A stretch of DNA of 64,000 nt from Cepaea nemoralis. Taxonomy: Eukaryota > Mollusca > Gastropoda > Stylommatophora > Helicidae. The stretch is from the NCBI GenBank assembly GCA_014155875.1, contig JACEFZ010017857.1, forward strand, positions 62,001 to 126,000, read 5' to 3'. Made by a program: the position numbers and the translations under genes. Each line of letters opens with the position of its first letter. The stretch's first letter is position 1. A model generated the notes under the pieces. It saw nothing but the letters and a program-made list of their open reading frames with translations. It was not told the DNA's origin and made no database searches. This document shows, one piece after another, positions 24,021-33,929 of this stretch.

Positions 24021-24589
24021 ATTGAAGACAGCCCGAGACAAAGAAATCTCATAAGCATATACACATAGTAGTAGAAGAAAGAAGTAGAGATTAGAGGACA
24101 CCAGGTGGGTAACTATAGTTTTCAATGTTTATGTTGTCTTGTCTGTCCTCTAGTCTCTACTTCTTTCTTCTCCCTCTATGAGCGCTAAAACAACACTTGT
24201 GAATTTGTTTATGAGCTCTCTTGGTGGCGTCAAAGGGTTCCCCAAATGATATTTCAAGAAAAAAGCTGGTTTCAGAAGTTGAAAAGTGTTGATGAAATAA
24301 ACTGCTTTCTTCCAATTGTCAGGGAGAAAGTAATGAAATGTTATATCAAAACTGTTCTACTCTAGTGAAGTTCTTTCGTCTCCTTCTTGTTCTTCTTCTT
24401 CTTGTTCTTGTTCTTGTGCTTCTTGTTCTTGTTCTTCTTCTTCTTCTTCCCTTCCACCATTTGTCTCGGTGAAGTGTTGGAGGAGATGTAAAGCTCTTTT
24501 GTGCTCTCATTTCAGCGCGCTGCATTGGTTGTGTTAATTTCTCTAAGGTTGTTCTTGCTACCAACACTCCATCTTTAACGTGGTCTTCC
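24021..24589. other. Intronic DNA with a 28-bp hairpin and CTT-rich tract
   Basis: Bases 24073-24100 and 24144-24171 are inverted copies (28 bp, one mismatch) separated by 43 bp, a small foldback-like structure. From about 24370 to 24450 the strand is CTT/GTT-rich. I see no gene. Confidence 0.6.
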
Positions 24590-25040
24590 CCTTTCTCTAC
24601 ATTTAATTTATTTCTTCACTGTAGCTTGTTGTGGCAGATATTACCAAGGCATTCTTGTGAGGTGGTCAAAGCATTTTATCCGTTATTCTTTAATGAAATG
24701 TATGACTGGTTTCAGACCTAGTCGTCTTCTAATTTCCTCATTCCCAATTTTACCTCTCCCAGTTACCCCCGCAGCTAAGGTATCTCATCTCTGTTGTTGT
24801 GATGTTGCGCTCATTAGTTGCAGTAAGCGTTCATGTTTGACATTCGTAGCGTAATTTGAGCCAAAAATAGTTGTTATGAGATGTACTTTAGTACTTATAG
24901 ATATCTTTCTATGCGACAGAAGTGGCGCTTGTTGTCCCAAATACCTGATCTGCACAATGTATGTTGATGTCTGTCTATCCCACCATCTGAAGTGAAAATT
25001 TATCCTAGATATTTAAATTCGCTGGATCTTTTCTCCAGGA
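24590..25040 (-). pseudogene. LINE fragment, RT C-terminal region, degenerate
   Basis: The minus strand contains pieces such as SEFKYLG, SDGGIDRHQ, and later GNEEIRRRLGLKPV-like wording with many stops and shifts. This is the thumb and C-terminal region typical of CR1/RTE-related LINEs. A similar piece lies at 28560-28760. Confidence 0.5.
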
Positions 25041-25395
25041 GACTCTGGCATGGTTGGAAATGAACAGGCAGAGAAATTGGCTGGTGCCGTATCATTAAGG
25101 GGTAATTTGATGCATGATAAGGTAGATGTGGTGAAGGACTTCAGGTAGAATGTGATTAATTCAAAAGATCAGATAGACTATCATGTTTAGAGAGAATGCA
25201 GCAGCAAAGGGTGGTCAGAGGATCTGTTCGACAGTAGTCAATCAGAGGTAAAGCAAGATGGACATACAATCAGACTGCAACGGGCAACATTAGTTGTGCA
25301 ACTATTCACTGGCTGTTGAGGATGAGGACTGAGCGCTTATGGGAATGCCACGAGTGTAGTGATTTCGGTTCTTGACTGAACTCAACGCAATTCGC
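25041..25395 (+). pseudogene. I/Nimb-like LINE RNase H tail
   Basis: The plus strand encodes MVGNEQAEKLAGAVSLRGN (end of the RNase H domain: the family has GNExADxLA), then broken frames down to YGNATSVVISVLD-like codons and a TGAACTCAACG tail. The same 3' end (WLL..GTE..WECPECSDV followed by CTCAA repeats) occurs at 33930-34240, 37464-37740 (minus), 55915-56280 and 7278-7372 (minus). Confidence 0.65.
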
Positions 25396-25484
25396 TGGTT
25401 TGTTTTATTTCTGAATTCTTTAATTTTATTGACAGTAAAGCAGCAAATCTTGGAATATAAAAAAGCAAACTGGGAACGTTGGAG

Positions 25485-25662
25485 ATAAAGAAGAAGAAGA
25501 AGAAGAAGAAGAAGAAGAAGACGAAGAAGAAGAAGAAGAAGAAGAAGAAGAAGAAGAAGGAGAAGAAGAAGAAGAAGAAGAAGAAGAAGAAGAAGAAGAA
25601 GAAGAAGAAGAAGAAGAAGAAGAAGAAGAAGAAGAAGAAGAAGAAGAAGAAGAAGAAGAAGA

Positions 25663-25695
<33 letters not shown>

Positions 25696-25800
25696 AGAAG
25701 AAGAAGAAGAAGAAGAAGAAGAAGAAGAAGAAGAAGAAGAAGAAGAAGAAGAAGAAGAAGACGAAGAAGAAGAAGAAGAAGAAGAAGAAGAAGAGGAAGA
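25485..25800. repeat. (GAA)n tract with (GCA)n island
   Basis: About 310 bp of nearly pure AAG/GAA triplets, interrupted by GCA repeats at about 25664-25691 and by single substitutions. On the SLC6 sense strand it is TTC. It lies in intron 3. The poly-Lys, poly-Ser and poly-Leu frames are artefacts. Confidence 0.95.
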
Positions 25801-26265
25801 GGTAACAATGTGGCTCAAAAATAGCTAATATACTTGCTTGCTTGCGTTAGCTGGCTGTGAACTCCAGCGTGAAGTCCTGTATGTCGGATGAAGACATCCT
25901 GTTGTCCAACATCAGTGTGATGTCATACTGGACTGAGGTTTGCGTGAGTATCCGTTGTCCTTGTCTGGCTTATTGTTGTGCAGAGTGGTGGTTCCTCGCC
26001 GTGCAGGCAGATACTCTCCGACTTCGGAAGAATCAGCGATCCCACTACGTTAGCCAAGACCCCGAAGGAACCAATTGCACAGGACGCACGACTAGGACGT
26101 GTTAGTACTCTTGGCCAGTATAAATCTTGGCCCTGGTGCCTTGGAAACACCTCTGCGTCCCGCTAATATACTAAGTTTCGTGTTTTTTTTCACTGTCCTT
26201 GACAAGAATTTAGCACATTAATGTAGAAGGTCTATGGTATATAACGTGGTTAGGTGTATAGTTAC
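25801..26265. other. Intronic DNA, possible LINE/SINE 3' end
   Basis: Between about 25830 and 26165 lies a segment that, on the minus strand, ends in a short GCAA/CAAG repeat and looks like a retroposon 3' end. I cannot assign it. A plus-strand frame (25857-25950) has exon-like borders but no homology and is not called. Confidence 0.3.
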
Positions 26266-26398
26266 CTTCCCCACAGAATGGACCCCGTGGATGATACAGG
26301 CAAACATTGCAGCCACAGCCAGGAACAAGGCTAGAGATATGTGCCAGGGGATGCCACCCATGTCCTCCAATCCTGATGAGAGTTGTAGAACGTTGTTA
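26266..26398 (-). CDS. SLC6-family transporter, exon encoding TM4
   Basis: Acceptor CATTTCAG precedes base 26398 and donor GTAACTAT follows 26266. The 133-bp exon begins with one base that completes the Leu codon started in the 28061-28331 exon, and ends in phase 0. The peptide is NNVLQLSSGLEDMGGIPW, then HISLALFLAVAAMFACII and HGVHSVGK. The family pattern is RVLQxSxGIExxGxxxWxLxLCLxxAW and KGVKSTGK, so TM4 and its cytoplasmic end are clear. Hydrophobic residues replace the usual CxxAW. Confidence 0.93.
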
Positions 26399-26503
26399 CT
26401 GAAATGGGAGATAATTCAATTAAAAATTTGATACATATTGTGGAATAATATATACATTTTTTCCTAGTTCACATGTCCAAAATAATGCCAAGGAAATGCG
26501 TTG

Positions 26504-26535
<32 letters not shown>

Positions 26536-26570
26536 GTGTGTGTGTTTGTGTTTGTGTGTGTGTGTGTGTG
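26399..26570. repeat. Intron 2 acceptor side with (TG)n
   Basis: Bases 26504-26570 are a TG/GT microsatellite with a few A and T interruptions. On the sense strand it is a (CA)n tract about 100 bp upstream of the TM4 acceptor. CA repeats near splice sites can bind hnRNP L in animals; no effect can be shown here. Confidence 0.85.
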
Positions 26571-28060
26571 TACTCAGAACCTAATGAAGTGTACTCACAA
26601 CCTAATAGACAGTACTCACAACCTATTAGAGAGTACTCACAATCTAATGGAGAGTACTCACAAAATAATGAACGGTACTAACAACCTAATGGACAGTACT
26701 CCCATCCTAATGGACAGAACTCACTATCTAATGGACAGTACTCCCATCCTAATGGACAGAACTCACTATCTAATGGACAGTACTAACAACCTAATGAAAG
26801 TACTCACAACCTAAAGAAACTACTAACAACCTGATGGACAGTACTCACAATCTAACGGACGGTACTCAAAACTTAATGGACAGTACTCACAACGTAATGG
26901 ACAGTATTCACAACCTAATGGACAGTACTCACAAACTAATGGACAGTACTCACAACCTAATGAAAGTACTCACACCATAATGGACATTACTCACAACCTA
27001 ATAGACAATTCTCACAACCTAAATGAAGTTCGTACAACCTAACTGACGGAAATCACAACCACATGGAAGTACTCACAACCTAATGAACAGTACTCACAAT
27101 CTAATGGACGGTACTCACAATCTAATGGACGGTACTCACAACCTAATGGACGGTACTCACAACCTAATGGACAGTACTCACAGCCTAATGGACGGTACTC
27201 ACAATCTAATGGACGGTACTAACAACCTAATGAAAGTACTCACAACCTAAAGAAAGTACTCACAACCTAATGGGCAGTACTCATAATCTAACGGACGGTA
27301 CTCAAAACTTAATGGGCAGTATTCATAACCTAATGGACAGTACTCACAACCTAATGGACAGTACTTACAACCTTATGGACAGTACTCACAACATAATGGA
27401 CAGTACTCACAACCTAATGGGCGGTATTCACAACCTAATGGAAGTACTCATAACGTAATGGAAGTACTCACAACCAAATGGAAGTTCTCACAACCTAATG
27501 ACCGGCACTCACAACCTAATGGAAGTACTCACAACCTAATGGACGGTATTCACAACCTAATGTACGGTACTCACAACCTAATAGAAGTACTCACAACTTA
27601 ATGGACATACACCTAATGGACAGTACTCACAACCTAATGGACGATACTCACAATCTAATAGACGGTACTCACAACCTAATGGACGATACTCACAACCTAG
27701 TGGACGATACTCACAACTTAATGAACGATATTCACAACCTAATGGAAGTGCTCACAACCTAATAGAAGTACTCACAACCAAATGGAAGTACTCACAACCT
27801 AATGGAAGTACTCACAACCTAATGGAAGTACTCACAACCAAATGGAAGTACTCACAACCTAATAGAAGTACTCACAACCAAATGGAAGTACTCACAACCA
27901 AATGGAAGTACTCACAACCTAATAGAAGTACTCACAACCTAATGGAAATACTCACAACCTAATGGACGATCCTCACAACCTAACAGACGGTACTCACAAC
28001 CTAATGGACAGTACTCACAACCTAATGGACAATACTTACAACCTAGTGGACGGTACTCAC
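26571..28060 (-). repeat. 21-bp minisatellite made from a 5' splice site
   Basis: About 70 tandem units of 19-21 bp fill nearly all of intron 2. On the gene strand each unit reads GTGAGTAC, three variable bases, then CATTAGGTT. The first unit starts at intron base +1 (28060): the authentic donor of the TM3 exon is GTGAGTACC, and the following unit starts GTAAGTAT. So almost every unit carries a consensus-like 5' splice site. The intron is 1.66 kb, of which about 1.49 kb is this array. Shorter units (GAAGTACTCACAACCTAAT on the plus strand) are common in 27440-27960. Confidence 0.95.
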
Positions 28061-28331
28061 AGCCAAAACTCGCGACTGGAAGAGATTGTCTCCGATGAGT
28101 TCAACACCAGACTTCCCGGCGACACCTGGCTGCTTGAACTGCCATTTAAGTTGTCTGCTTCTACCTCCCCTCCCGAAGGAACGCAGAACTCGGAGTTCCA
28201 GCTTTGCCCACAGACTGTCCACGGCAGCGGGGATTTGAATGAGTGGAAGGTGTAGACCAAGGTCAGGGAGATGATGATGCTGAAGTACCATGAGCTTATC
28301 AGTGATAATATGTTCATTGTGATTCCTATAC
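28061..28331 (-). CDS. SLC6-family transporter, exon encoding TM3 and extracellular loop 2
   Basis: Acceptor CCCCCCAG precedes base 28331 and donor GTGAGTAC follows 28061. The 271-bp exon starts in phase 1 (GT completes Gly) and ends with CT of a Leu codon. It reads GIGITMNILSLISSWYFSII, then ISLTLVYTFHSF (TM3), LPWTVCGQSWNSEFC (start of the large outer loop, with the conserved Cys pair) and a Ser-rich loop with N-glycosylation sequons NGS and NSS, ending SREFWL. In most family members TM3 has YYN; here it is YFS, so the second Tyr, which contacts substrate in SERT, GAT1 and LeuT, is Phe. The loop is long for the family. Confidence 0.94.
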
Positions 28332-29289
28332 CTGGGGGGAGAAAACATATCATATGAACATTATGTTTTTGTGTACCATCTTATACGTCAAATCGCCTCA
28401 TCAGCTCGTCTCATCTTGTTCCTCTTGCACCTTGCCGTGACGACCTGAAGCATAAACTGCGGGAGGATGCCCGTTTATGAACTTCATGTATCTAGATTCC
28501 CATGGACTCCGCTATTCCCTCTATCCATGGTTTACATGGTCTGCCTCTTCTTCTAGTTCCATTTGGTCAGTACATCATTGTTTGTTGTGGTATACTGTTA
28601 GTTTTTAGCCTTGTTTTGTGACCGAAACATTTACCTTGCTGTTTTCTAATGAAGTCTAGCGCTGCTATAATACCTACGTTAGTTCCGATTTCATCATTTC
28701 TGATTTTCTTTCTTCTTGATACGTTGAGTATTCCTCCCACGAATGTCATTTCCATATTTCTGTTTTTGTAATGTTTCATTACGAGGGAATGAACAGGCTG
28801 ATAGGCTAGCAGGGAGGGCACCTCTTGGTGGTATTTTTTCTTCTTCTTCTTCGTTCATCCGGAGTTTTTTTTCGGATGTGATTGCGTTGTGCCTGTTTAC
28901 AGCAGAGCTGCGTTCTTGCGCCGTTAGGCCGACACATCCGACTTCTGCGGGCATTTGTTGACCGGGTTAACCTTCCCGGGGGTTTCTTAGGACGTTTGAC
29001 TCTCACTGTTGTGGTGTTATCCCCCATCCCAGCTGGTCCATATAGAACAGCCAAAGATCCTGGTCAGCCCTCAAGGGAAGGCAGGGGCAGACCATGGGCA
29101 TTCCCCGCCATCCAAGGAGGCTTCCATAATTGCAGAGCCGATACATAGCGCTCTGGTACTGGGCTCACCCAAGGAATCGTCACGTCTTGCACATGGCTGC
29201 TTAGCCTCACTTCCGTATATTGGGCCTTCCGTTCACCATAGGCTGTTCTTCCGGAAACCAGAAGTATGCAGTCTGCAGATGACATCCAC
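28332..29289. other. Intron 1, left end: LINE scraps
   Basis: On the minus strand 28560-28760 encodes GGILNVSRRKKIRNDEIGTN and FIRKQQGKCFGH, an RT C-terminal LINE scrap. On the plus strand 28783-28835 encodes RGNEQADRLAGRAPLGGIF, the RNase H end of the I/Nimb-like family, followed by a CTT run. From 28860 to 29289 I see no identifiable feature. Confidence 0.5.
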
Positions 29290-29686
29290 ACAGTGAGCTT
29301 TCGATTCGGACTTTCCATGTAATGGATTTGCTATCCAAGCAATATTCCATTTCGTGCCACTAGGACACTTTTCCACCTTTTATGAAGTCCACACAGTGGG
29401 CTTTAGATACAGACTTTCCACGTAATGGATTTGCTATCCAAGCAATATTCCATTTCATGCCACTAGGACACTTTTCCACCTTTTATGAAGCCCACACAAT
29501 GGGCTTTTGATTCGGACTTTCCACGTAATGGATTTGCTATCCAAGCAATATTCCATTTCGTGCCACTAGGACACTTTTCCACCTTTTATGAAGCCCACAC
29601 AGCGAGCTTTCGATTTGGACTTTCCACATAATGGATTTGCTATCCAAGCAATATTCCATTTCATGCCTCTGGGTCTTCATGCACCT
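29290..29686. repeat. 103-bp tandem repeat, four copies
   Basis: The copies begin near 29297, 29400, 29503 and 29606 (GCTTTCGATTCGGACTTTCC and variants), each followed by TAATGGATTTGCTATCCAAG. The last copy runs directly up to the stop codon of the LINE ORF2 on the minus strand, so the array may be its 3' UTR or a tandem amplification of it. Confidence 0.85.
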
Positions 29687-32600
29687 TTAAATGTCAACCT
29701 GTATGTAGTTAAAGTAAGCTGCGGTCAACTTGAGCTTGTTGATATCTCCATAGAGCTTGTCCTCAAATGAAGCAGGTGTGGGCCAAAATATCTTTCTCTG
29801 TTCTGCATACGTTGGGCAATCTTGCAGCAAATGTTTTGCTGTCATTTTTCCAGTTCTACAATTACATTCATCGGTATCTCCTATCTTTAGTTTATTGAAC
29901 AAGTGGTGTTTCAGCCTGTTATGTCCTGTGCGGAGTCTGAAGATTGCTACTTGTTCTCTTCGGTCGAGTTTGTAATATGCATCATCCTTCTGATGGCCTG
30001 GATGCTCAGATTCCCATTTAGTTCTATAAGTGCTTTTTATCAACCTCTTTGCCTCATTATAGGTTATGTCTATGTCAGGCTGTGGTAGTCGTCCTCCCTC
30101 TTTTGCCAGTCTGTCAGCCTCTTCGTTTCCAGGTATACTGCAATGTGATGGGATCCACTGTATTACAACTTTTTTGGATTTCTGGCATAGACCATGGAGT
30201 GCTGCTCTTAGGTCAGTTAGTTCTGTGCTGTTATTGCTCTTGAGTATTGAGACAGCTGACTTTGCATCTGTGAAGATAGCTATTTGCTTCTCTTTATTTT
30301 CCTCCATCAGGAGCATTTCTGCTGCAGTTTTCAAAGCCTCTACCTCCGCTTTGAAGTTACTTGAAAATTTTCCAGTTGCCATTGAATGTGTTTTTTTCAC
30401 TCCATTTTTTAAATTTAGGAGAACTCCTCCTCCATTCTCTATTGAATTTTTGGCTGATCCATCTGTATATGCATGGGTCCAATTCCTGCTTGGGTAATGT
30501 TCTTTTATGTAGTTTAGGGTTATTTCTCTTCTTTCGGTTTCATGCTGAGTGTTCTTTTTCTCAATACCAGGAATGTTTTCTATCATCTCAGGCAGTTGCT
30601 GCTGTCTCCAAGCTGGGAACTTGTGTGCATTGTGTATGGGCTTGACTGTTGATATGTTAAGTATAGGATCTGCCCTAATCCTTCGTTTTGCAGTTTCTAC
30701 AAAGTTGCTACGCTTCAGTCTTCCCTTTCCAAAACCATTAAATCTGTTGTACATAGGGTGGTCTGTCAATCTTCTAAATTTTTCTGCTTGTTGCTGGGCT
30801 CTGCTATCTCTTCTATCCTGCATTGGTTGTAAACAAGTGATCTTTTCTAGTTCATTAATATGCGTTGTCTTCAGGCTTCCAGTTATGATTCGCATTCCTT
30901 GGTTTTGGACTCTACTTATTTTGTTAAAGTTTGACTTAGCTGCTGTTGCCCAAGCTGCAATGCCATATTCCAGTATTGGCCTCACCCGTCCAGTATATAA
31001 CTTCTTGAGAACTTTCTCATCTGCTCCCCACGTTGTACCAGCAAGCTTTTTCATGATTGCCATTCTCTGCCTTGCTCTTGTTCGATTTTTCTCAACCTGT
31101 GTCTTCCATGTCAGGCGACGATCAAAGGTGACTCCTAGATAGTTTGGATTTTCTTCATGGCGCAATATTTTTCCATTCCATACCAGCTTAGGTTGCTGAG
31201 TTTTATTTGAGAGGGAGAACACTGTGCATGTTGTTTTCTCCTCACTTATCTTCACTAGCCATGATTTTGACCAGTCCTCTAGCGCTAATAAGGCTTGCTG
31301 TATTCTGCTGTTAGCTGTACTAATATATTCTTCAGATGTCCATATGGCTAGGTCATCTGCAAAGGAGGATGTGTGTACTCTGGCTGGAAAATTTTCTGTG
31401 ATGTCATTTATATATGCTAGGAATAATGTTGGTGAAAGAACTCCTCCTTGGGGGACACCTTGCTCCAGCAGCATCATTTTGCTTGTTTGTCCTTGTACTT
31501 TTGTCCTGGCAGTTCTGTTCTCAAGGTAGTGGCTGATCCATTTATACATTTTTCCACAAACATGCATGTTTTGCAGTTTTACTTTCAGTCCTTCCTTCCA
31601 TACTTTATCAAATGCTTTTTCTAAATCTATCCAGACTGCTAGTGTGTGCTTTTTCTCTTGGAAGGCATCCTCTATTTCCTGAGCTATATAGGTTATTTGA
31701 TCTTCAGTGGATCTGTATTTTCTGAATCCTGCTTGGTGTGGTGTTAAGAGTTTGTTTTCTTCCAGATGCCATGTTAGCCTGCCATTGATAATGCGTTCCA
31801 TTAATTTTCCTACACAGCTAAGTAGACTGATAGGTCGATAGCCATTTGGTTCTTCCAGGTCTTTTCCTTTCTTTGGAACTGGTATTAGTATAGCTTCCTT
31901 CCATGCCTGTGGGACTATTCCTCTCTTCCAGCTGTTATTTAGGACTGCTAGTAGTTTCTTCTTTGCCTTGGTGCCTAGTCCTATTAGCATTTCATTTGTG
32001 ATTCCATCCTTTCCTGGTGATTTCTTCTTTTTTAGGGTATTCATTGCCTGTTCCATTTCTTCCATTGTTAGATTTGCCATCATATATTCTGCTGCTGTCT
32101 CTGTATTTCTATGATGTATCTGTTTGTCTTTGATTGCTTTCTTCTGTTCGGTTGTAATATCAATGTGGTTTGCATTTGCATAGTGTTCCATTAGTGCATT
32201 TGCAGCCTTTTTGCCTGTAAGCAAGGCATTTCCTTGTTTAATTGTTATTTGTTTGTTTCTAGGTCCTTCATTGTTCATGGCTTTCACTAGTTTCCATAGT
32301 TTGTTTCCATCCCTGTCAAAATTCAGGTTTTCTGTTTTTTCCCTCCAACAATCTCTTGTTGTTTGATTTACTGTTCTTTTATATTTTGCTGAGATGGCTT
32401 TGAGAGAGATGTTTGCTTCAATTGTTTGTTCTCTCTCTGCTGTCTTCCTGGCATCTTCAACTTTGTCCTCCAAACTTTGTAGTTCTTCAGTCCAGTATGG
32501 TTTGTAATTTTTCCTCGCTCCTCTTGGAATGGACTCAGTGGCTGCCTGTATTATCGCTCTGTTTAGACTTTCCACCATTTGCTTTATGTTGCCATATCGT

Positions 32601-33436
32601 GTATTTATGTTTTCACAATATTTGTCTGTTAGTATGGCAAATCTGTCCCAATCTGCTCGTTTGTAATTCCAGCGGGGCAAGGGCTTTTGCTCCTGTGGAA
32701 CATACTCCATATTCATTTCAAGCTTGATTGGTCTGTGGTCACTACCTGCTAATTGGTCCAGCACATGGCGATCGATTTTGTGGAGGATGTCTCCTGTGCA
32801 GAAAGCTAAGTCTGGAGTAGAAGTGGTAAGCCATCTTCTTGAGTAGAAGCTCGGTGTGTCATCCGCTTTGTTGAGTAGATGGAGATTTGAGTCTATTTCC
32901 CAGTCCTCCAATTCATCTCCTCTTTTGTCAGTATCTGGGTATCCCCATCTTTCTGAACGGCTATTAAAGTCTCCGACAATAATGCAGTTTGTGTCAGTTA
33001 TTTTCATGTTTGAGAGTGTAAGGTCCTTATCTGCTGGGCTATACAGATTGTAGATTCTTATTTTCACGTCCTTTATCATTATATCAACACCTATAATTTC
33101 CGTTTGGTTGTTAGAGATCACAGATACTTCGCTGCAAGGTATTGTATTTCGTGTAAGTATTAGAACTCCTCCTTTGTGTCCTTCGCGGTCGAAACGTGTG
33201 GCCTGATATCCTCTGACTGAGAATTTGTGATTGGCGTTGAGGTGTGTCTCTTGAATGCATGCCACATCTATTCTATCTTTATGAAGACGCTGTGTTAGGG
33301 AGTCTTTCTTCTTGTAAACTCCTTCGGCATTCCACTGTAGTATGTTGAGTGTCCGGGGTGTTTGGTCAATAGCTCTTAACCTACTCCTCTGTGCCTTGAC
33401 TCCACAGCACAGGGGAAGGTGACCACCAGTAGTCAT
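29687..33436 (-). CDS. Intact LINE ORF2 (I-group-like): endonuclease, RT, RNase H
   Basis: An uninterrupted 1249-codon frame encodes an APE-type endonuclease (QWNAEG, CIQETHL, YNLYSPA, IIVGDFNSRSERWGY, SDHRPI; about residues 30-245), a reverse transcriptase (YRPISLLSC, AVWIDLEKAFDKVW, GVPQGGVLSPTLF, FADDLAIW; about residues 490-770), an RNase H (AYTDGSAKN, FTDAKSAVSIL, GNEEADRLAKEG; about residues 990-1130) and a C-terminal C-x-C..H..C motif (DECNCRTGK, HLLQDCP). The endonuclease nicks target DNA and the RT copies the element RNA there. RNase H and domain order fit the I group. The ATG at 33434-33436 opens the frame. No ORF1 is attached, and the 5' part is missing or shortened. It is antisense to nothing host-like and parallel to the SLC6 gene. 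Confidence 0.93.
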   Translation of the reverse strand: MTTGGHLPLCCGVKAQRSRLRAIDQTPRTLNILQWNAEGVYKKKDSLTQRLHKDRIDVACIQETHLNANHKFSVRGYQATRFDREGHKGGVLILTRNTIPCSEVSVISNNQTEIIGVDIMIKDVKIRIYNLYSPADKDLTLSNMKITDTNCIIVGDFNSRSERWGYPDTDKRGDELEDWEIDSNLHLLNKADDTPSFYSRRWLTTSTPDLAFCTGDILHKIDRHVLDQLAGSDHRPIKLEMNMEYVPQEQKPLPRWNYKRADWDRFAILTDKYCENINTRYGNIKQMVESLNRAIIQAATESIPRGARKNYKPYWTEELQSLEDKVEDARKTAEREQTIEANISLKAISAKYKRTVNQTTRDCWREKTENLNFDRDGNKLWKLVKAMNNEGPRNKQITIKQGNALLTGKKAANALMEHYANANHIDITTEQKKAIKDKQIHHRNTETAAEYMMANLTMEEMEQAMNTLKKKKSPGKDGITNEMLIGLGTKAKKKLLAVLNNSWKRGIVPQAWKEAILIPVPKKGKDLEEPNGYRPISLLSCVGKLMERIINGRLTWHLEENKLLTPHQAGFRKYRSTEDQITYIAQEIEDAFQEKKHTLAVWIDLEKAFDKVWKEGLKVKLQNMHVCGKMYKWISHYLENRTARTKVQGQTSKMMLLEQGVPQGGVLSPTLFLAYINDITENFPARVHTSSFADDLAIWTSEEYISTANSRIQQALLALEDWSKSWLVKISEEKTTCTVFSLSNKTQQPKLVWNGKILRHEENPNYLGVTFDRRLTWKTQVEKNRTRARQRMAIMKKLAGTTWGADEKVLKKLYTGRVRPILEYGIAAWATAAKSNFNKISRVQNQGMRIITGSLKTTHINELEKITCLQPMQDRRDSRAQQQAEKFRRLTDHPMYNRFNGFGKGRLKRSNFVETAKRRIRADPILNISTVKPIHNAHKFPAWRQQQLPEMIENIPGIEKKNTQHETERREITLNYIKEHYPSRNWTHAYTDGSAKNSIENGGGVLLNLKNGVKKTHSMATGKFSSNFKAEVEALKTAAEMLLMEENKEKQIAIFTDAKSAVSILKSNNSTELTDLRAALHGLCQKSKKVVIQWIPSHCSIPGNEEADRLAKEGGRLPQPDIDITYNEAKRLIKSTYRTKWESEHPGHQKDDAYYKLDRREQVAIFRLRTGHNRLKHHLFNKLKIGDTDECNCRTGKMTAKHLLQDCPTYAEQRKIFWPTPASFEDKLYGDINKLKLTAAYFNYIQVDI

Positions 33437-33929
33437 GGGTGGACCCCTCGAGGCAGGGGGCCCGGCACTATCACCGCCTGATGGGACTTCACGGGATTAG
33501 CACCATATCGATTAATTTTGATTTGTGACATCATGAATTAAGTTACGTTGCACTGCTTTGTCAAGCCTGTGGCTCAGTACATCCGATTTCGACAAGCATT
33601 TATTCGGGATGCTTTCCCTAGCCTTTGACTGTCCCCAGTCTACCTACAAGGCAGCAGGTTTCACGTTGCACTGCTTTGTCAAGCCTGTGGCTCAGTACAT
33701 CCGATTTCGACAAGCATGTATTTGGGGTGCTTTCCCTAGCCTTTGACTGTCCCCAGTCTACCTACAAGGCAGCAGGTTTGTGTGTCTCTTCGTCTGGTCC
33801 CTCTCCCTTGACCTGTCCGACATGGGTGACCCTACCAGTAGCTGTGCTACCGTCGGCATAGCTCTTGGGGTCATTGGGACGCACAAGCCCCTCTACCTCG
33901 TCACGGTGGACACACAGCAGAGGGGTTGG
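33437..33929. repeat. 117-bp tandem duplication and unclassified DNA
   Basis: Two near-identical copies of a 117-bp unit starting GTTGCACTGCTTTGTCAAGC lie at about 33548-33664 and 33665-33776. Between 33437 and 33547 is the 5' side of the LINE ORF2. From 33777 to 33929 an unclassified segment leads into the LINE tail at 33930. Confidence 0.75.

Noticed and set aside
25302..25818. Poly-Leu, poly-Ser and poly-Lys frames up to 168 codons
   Set aside because: They are translations of the GAA/TTC tract on both strands.
25857..25950. Plus-strand exon-like segment with sequence like DEDILLSNISVMSYWTE
   Set aside because: It briefly looked like an SLC6 loop with a GTGAGT donor, but it is on the wrong strand, does not fit between TM4 and TM5, and the region looks like a retroposon 3' end.
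26571..28060. CRISPR-like array
   Set aside because: Units follow each other directly without unique spacers, in a eukaryotic intron.
30066..31142. Plus-strand frames of 143 and 197 codons opposite the LINE ORF2
   Set aside because: They are antisense shadows of the 1249-codon ORF on the minus strand.
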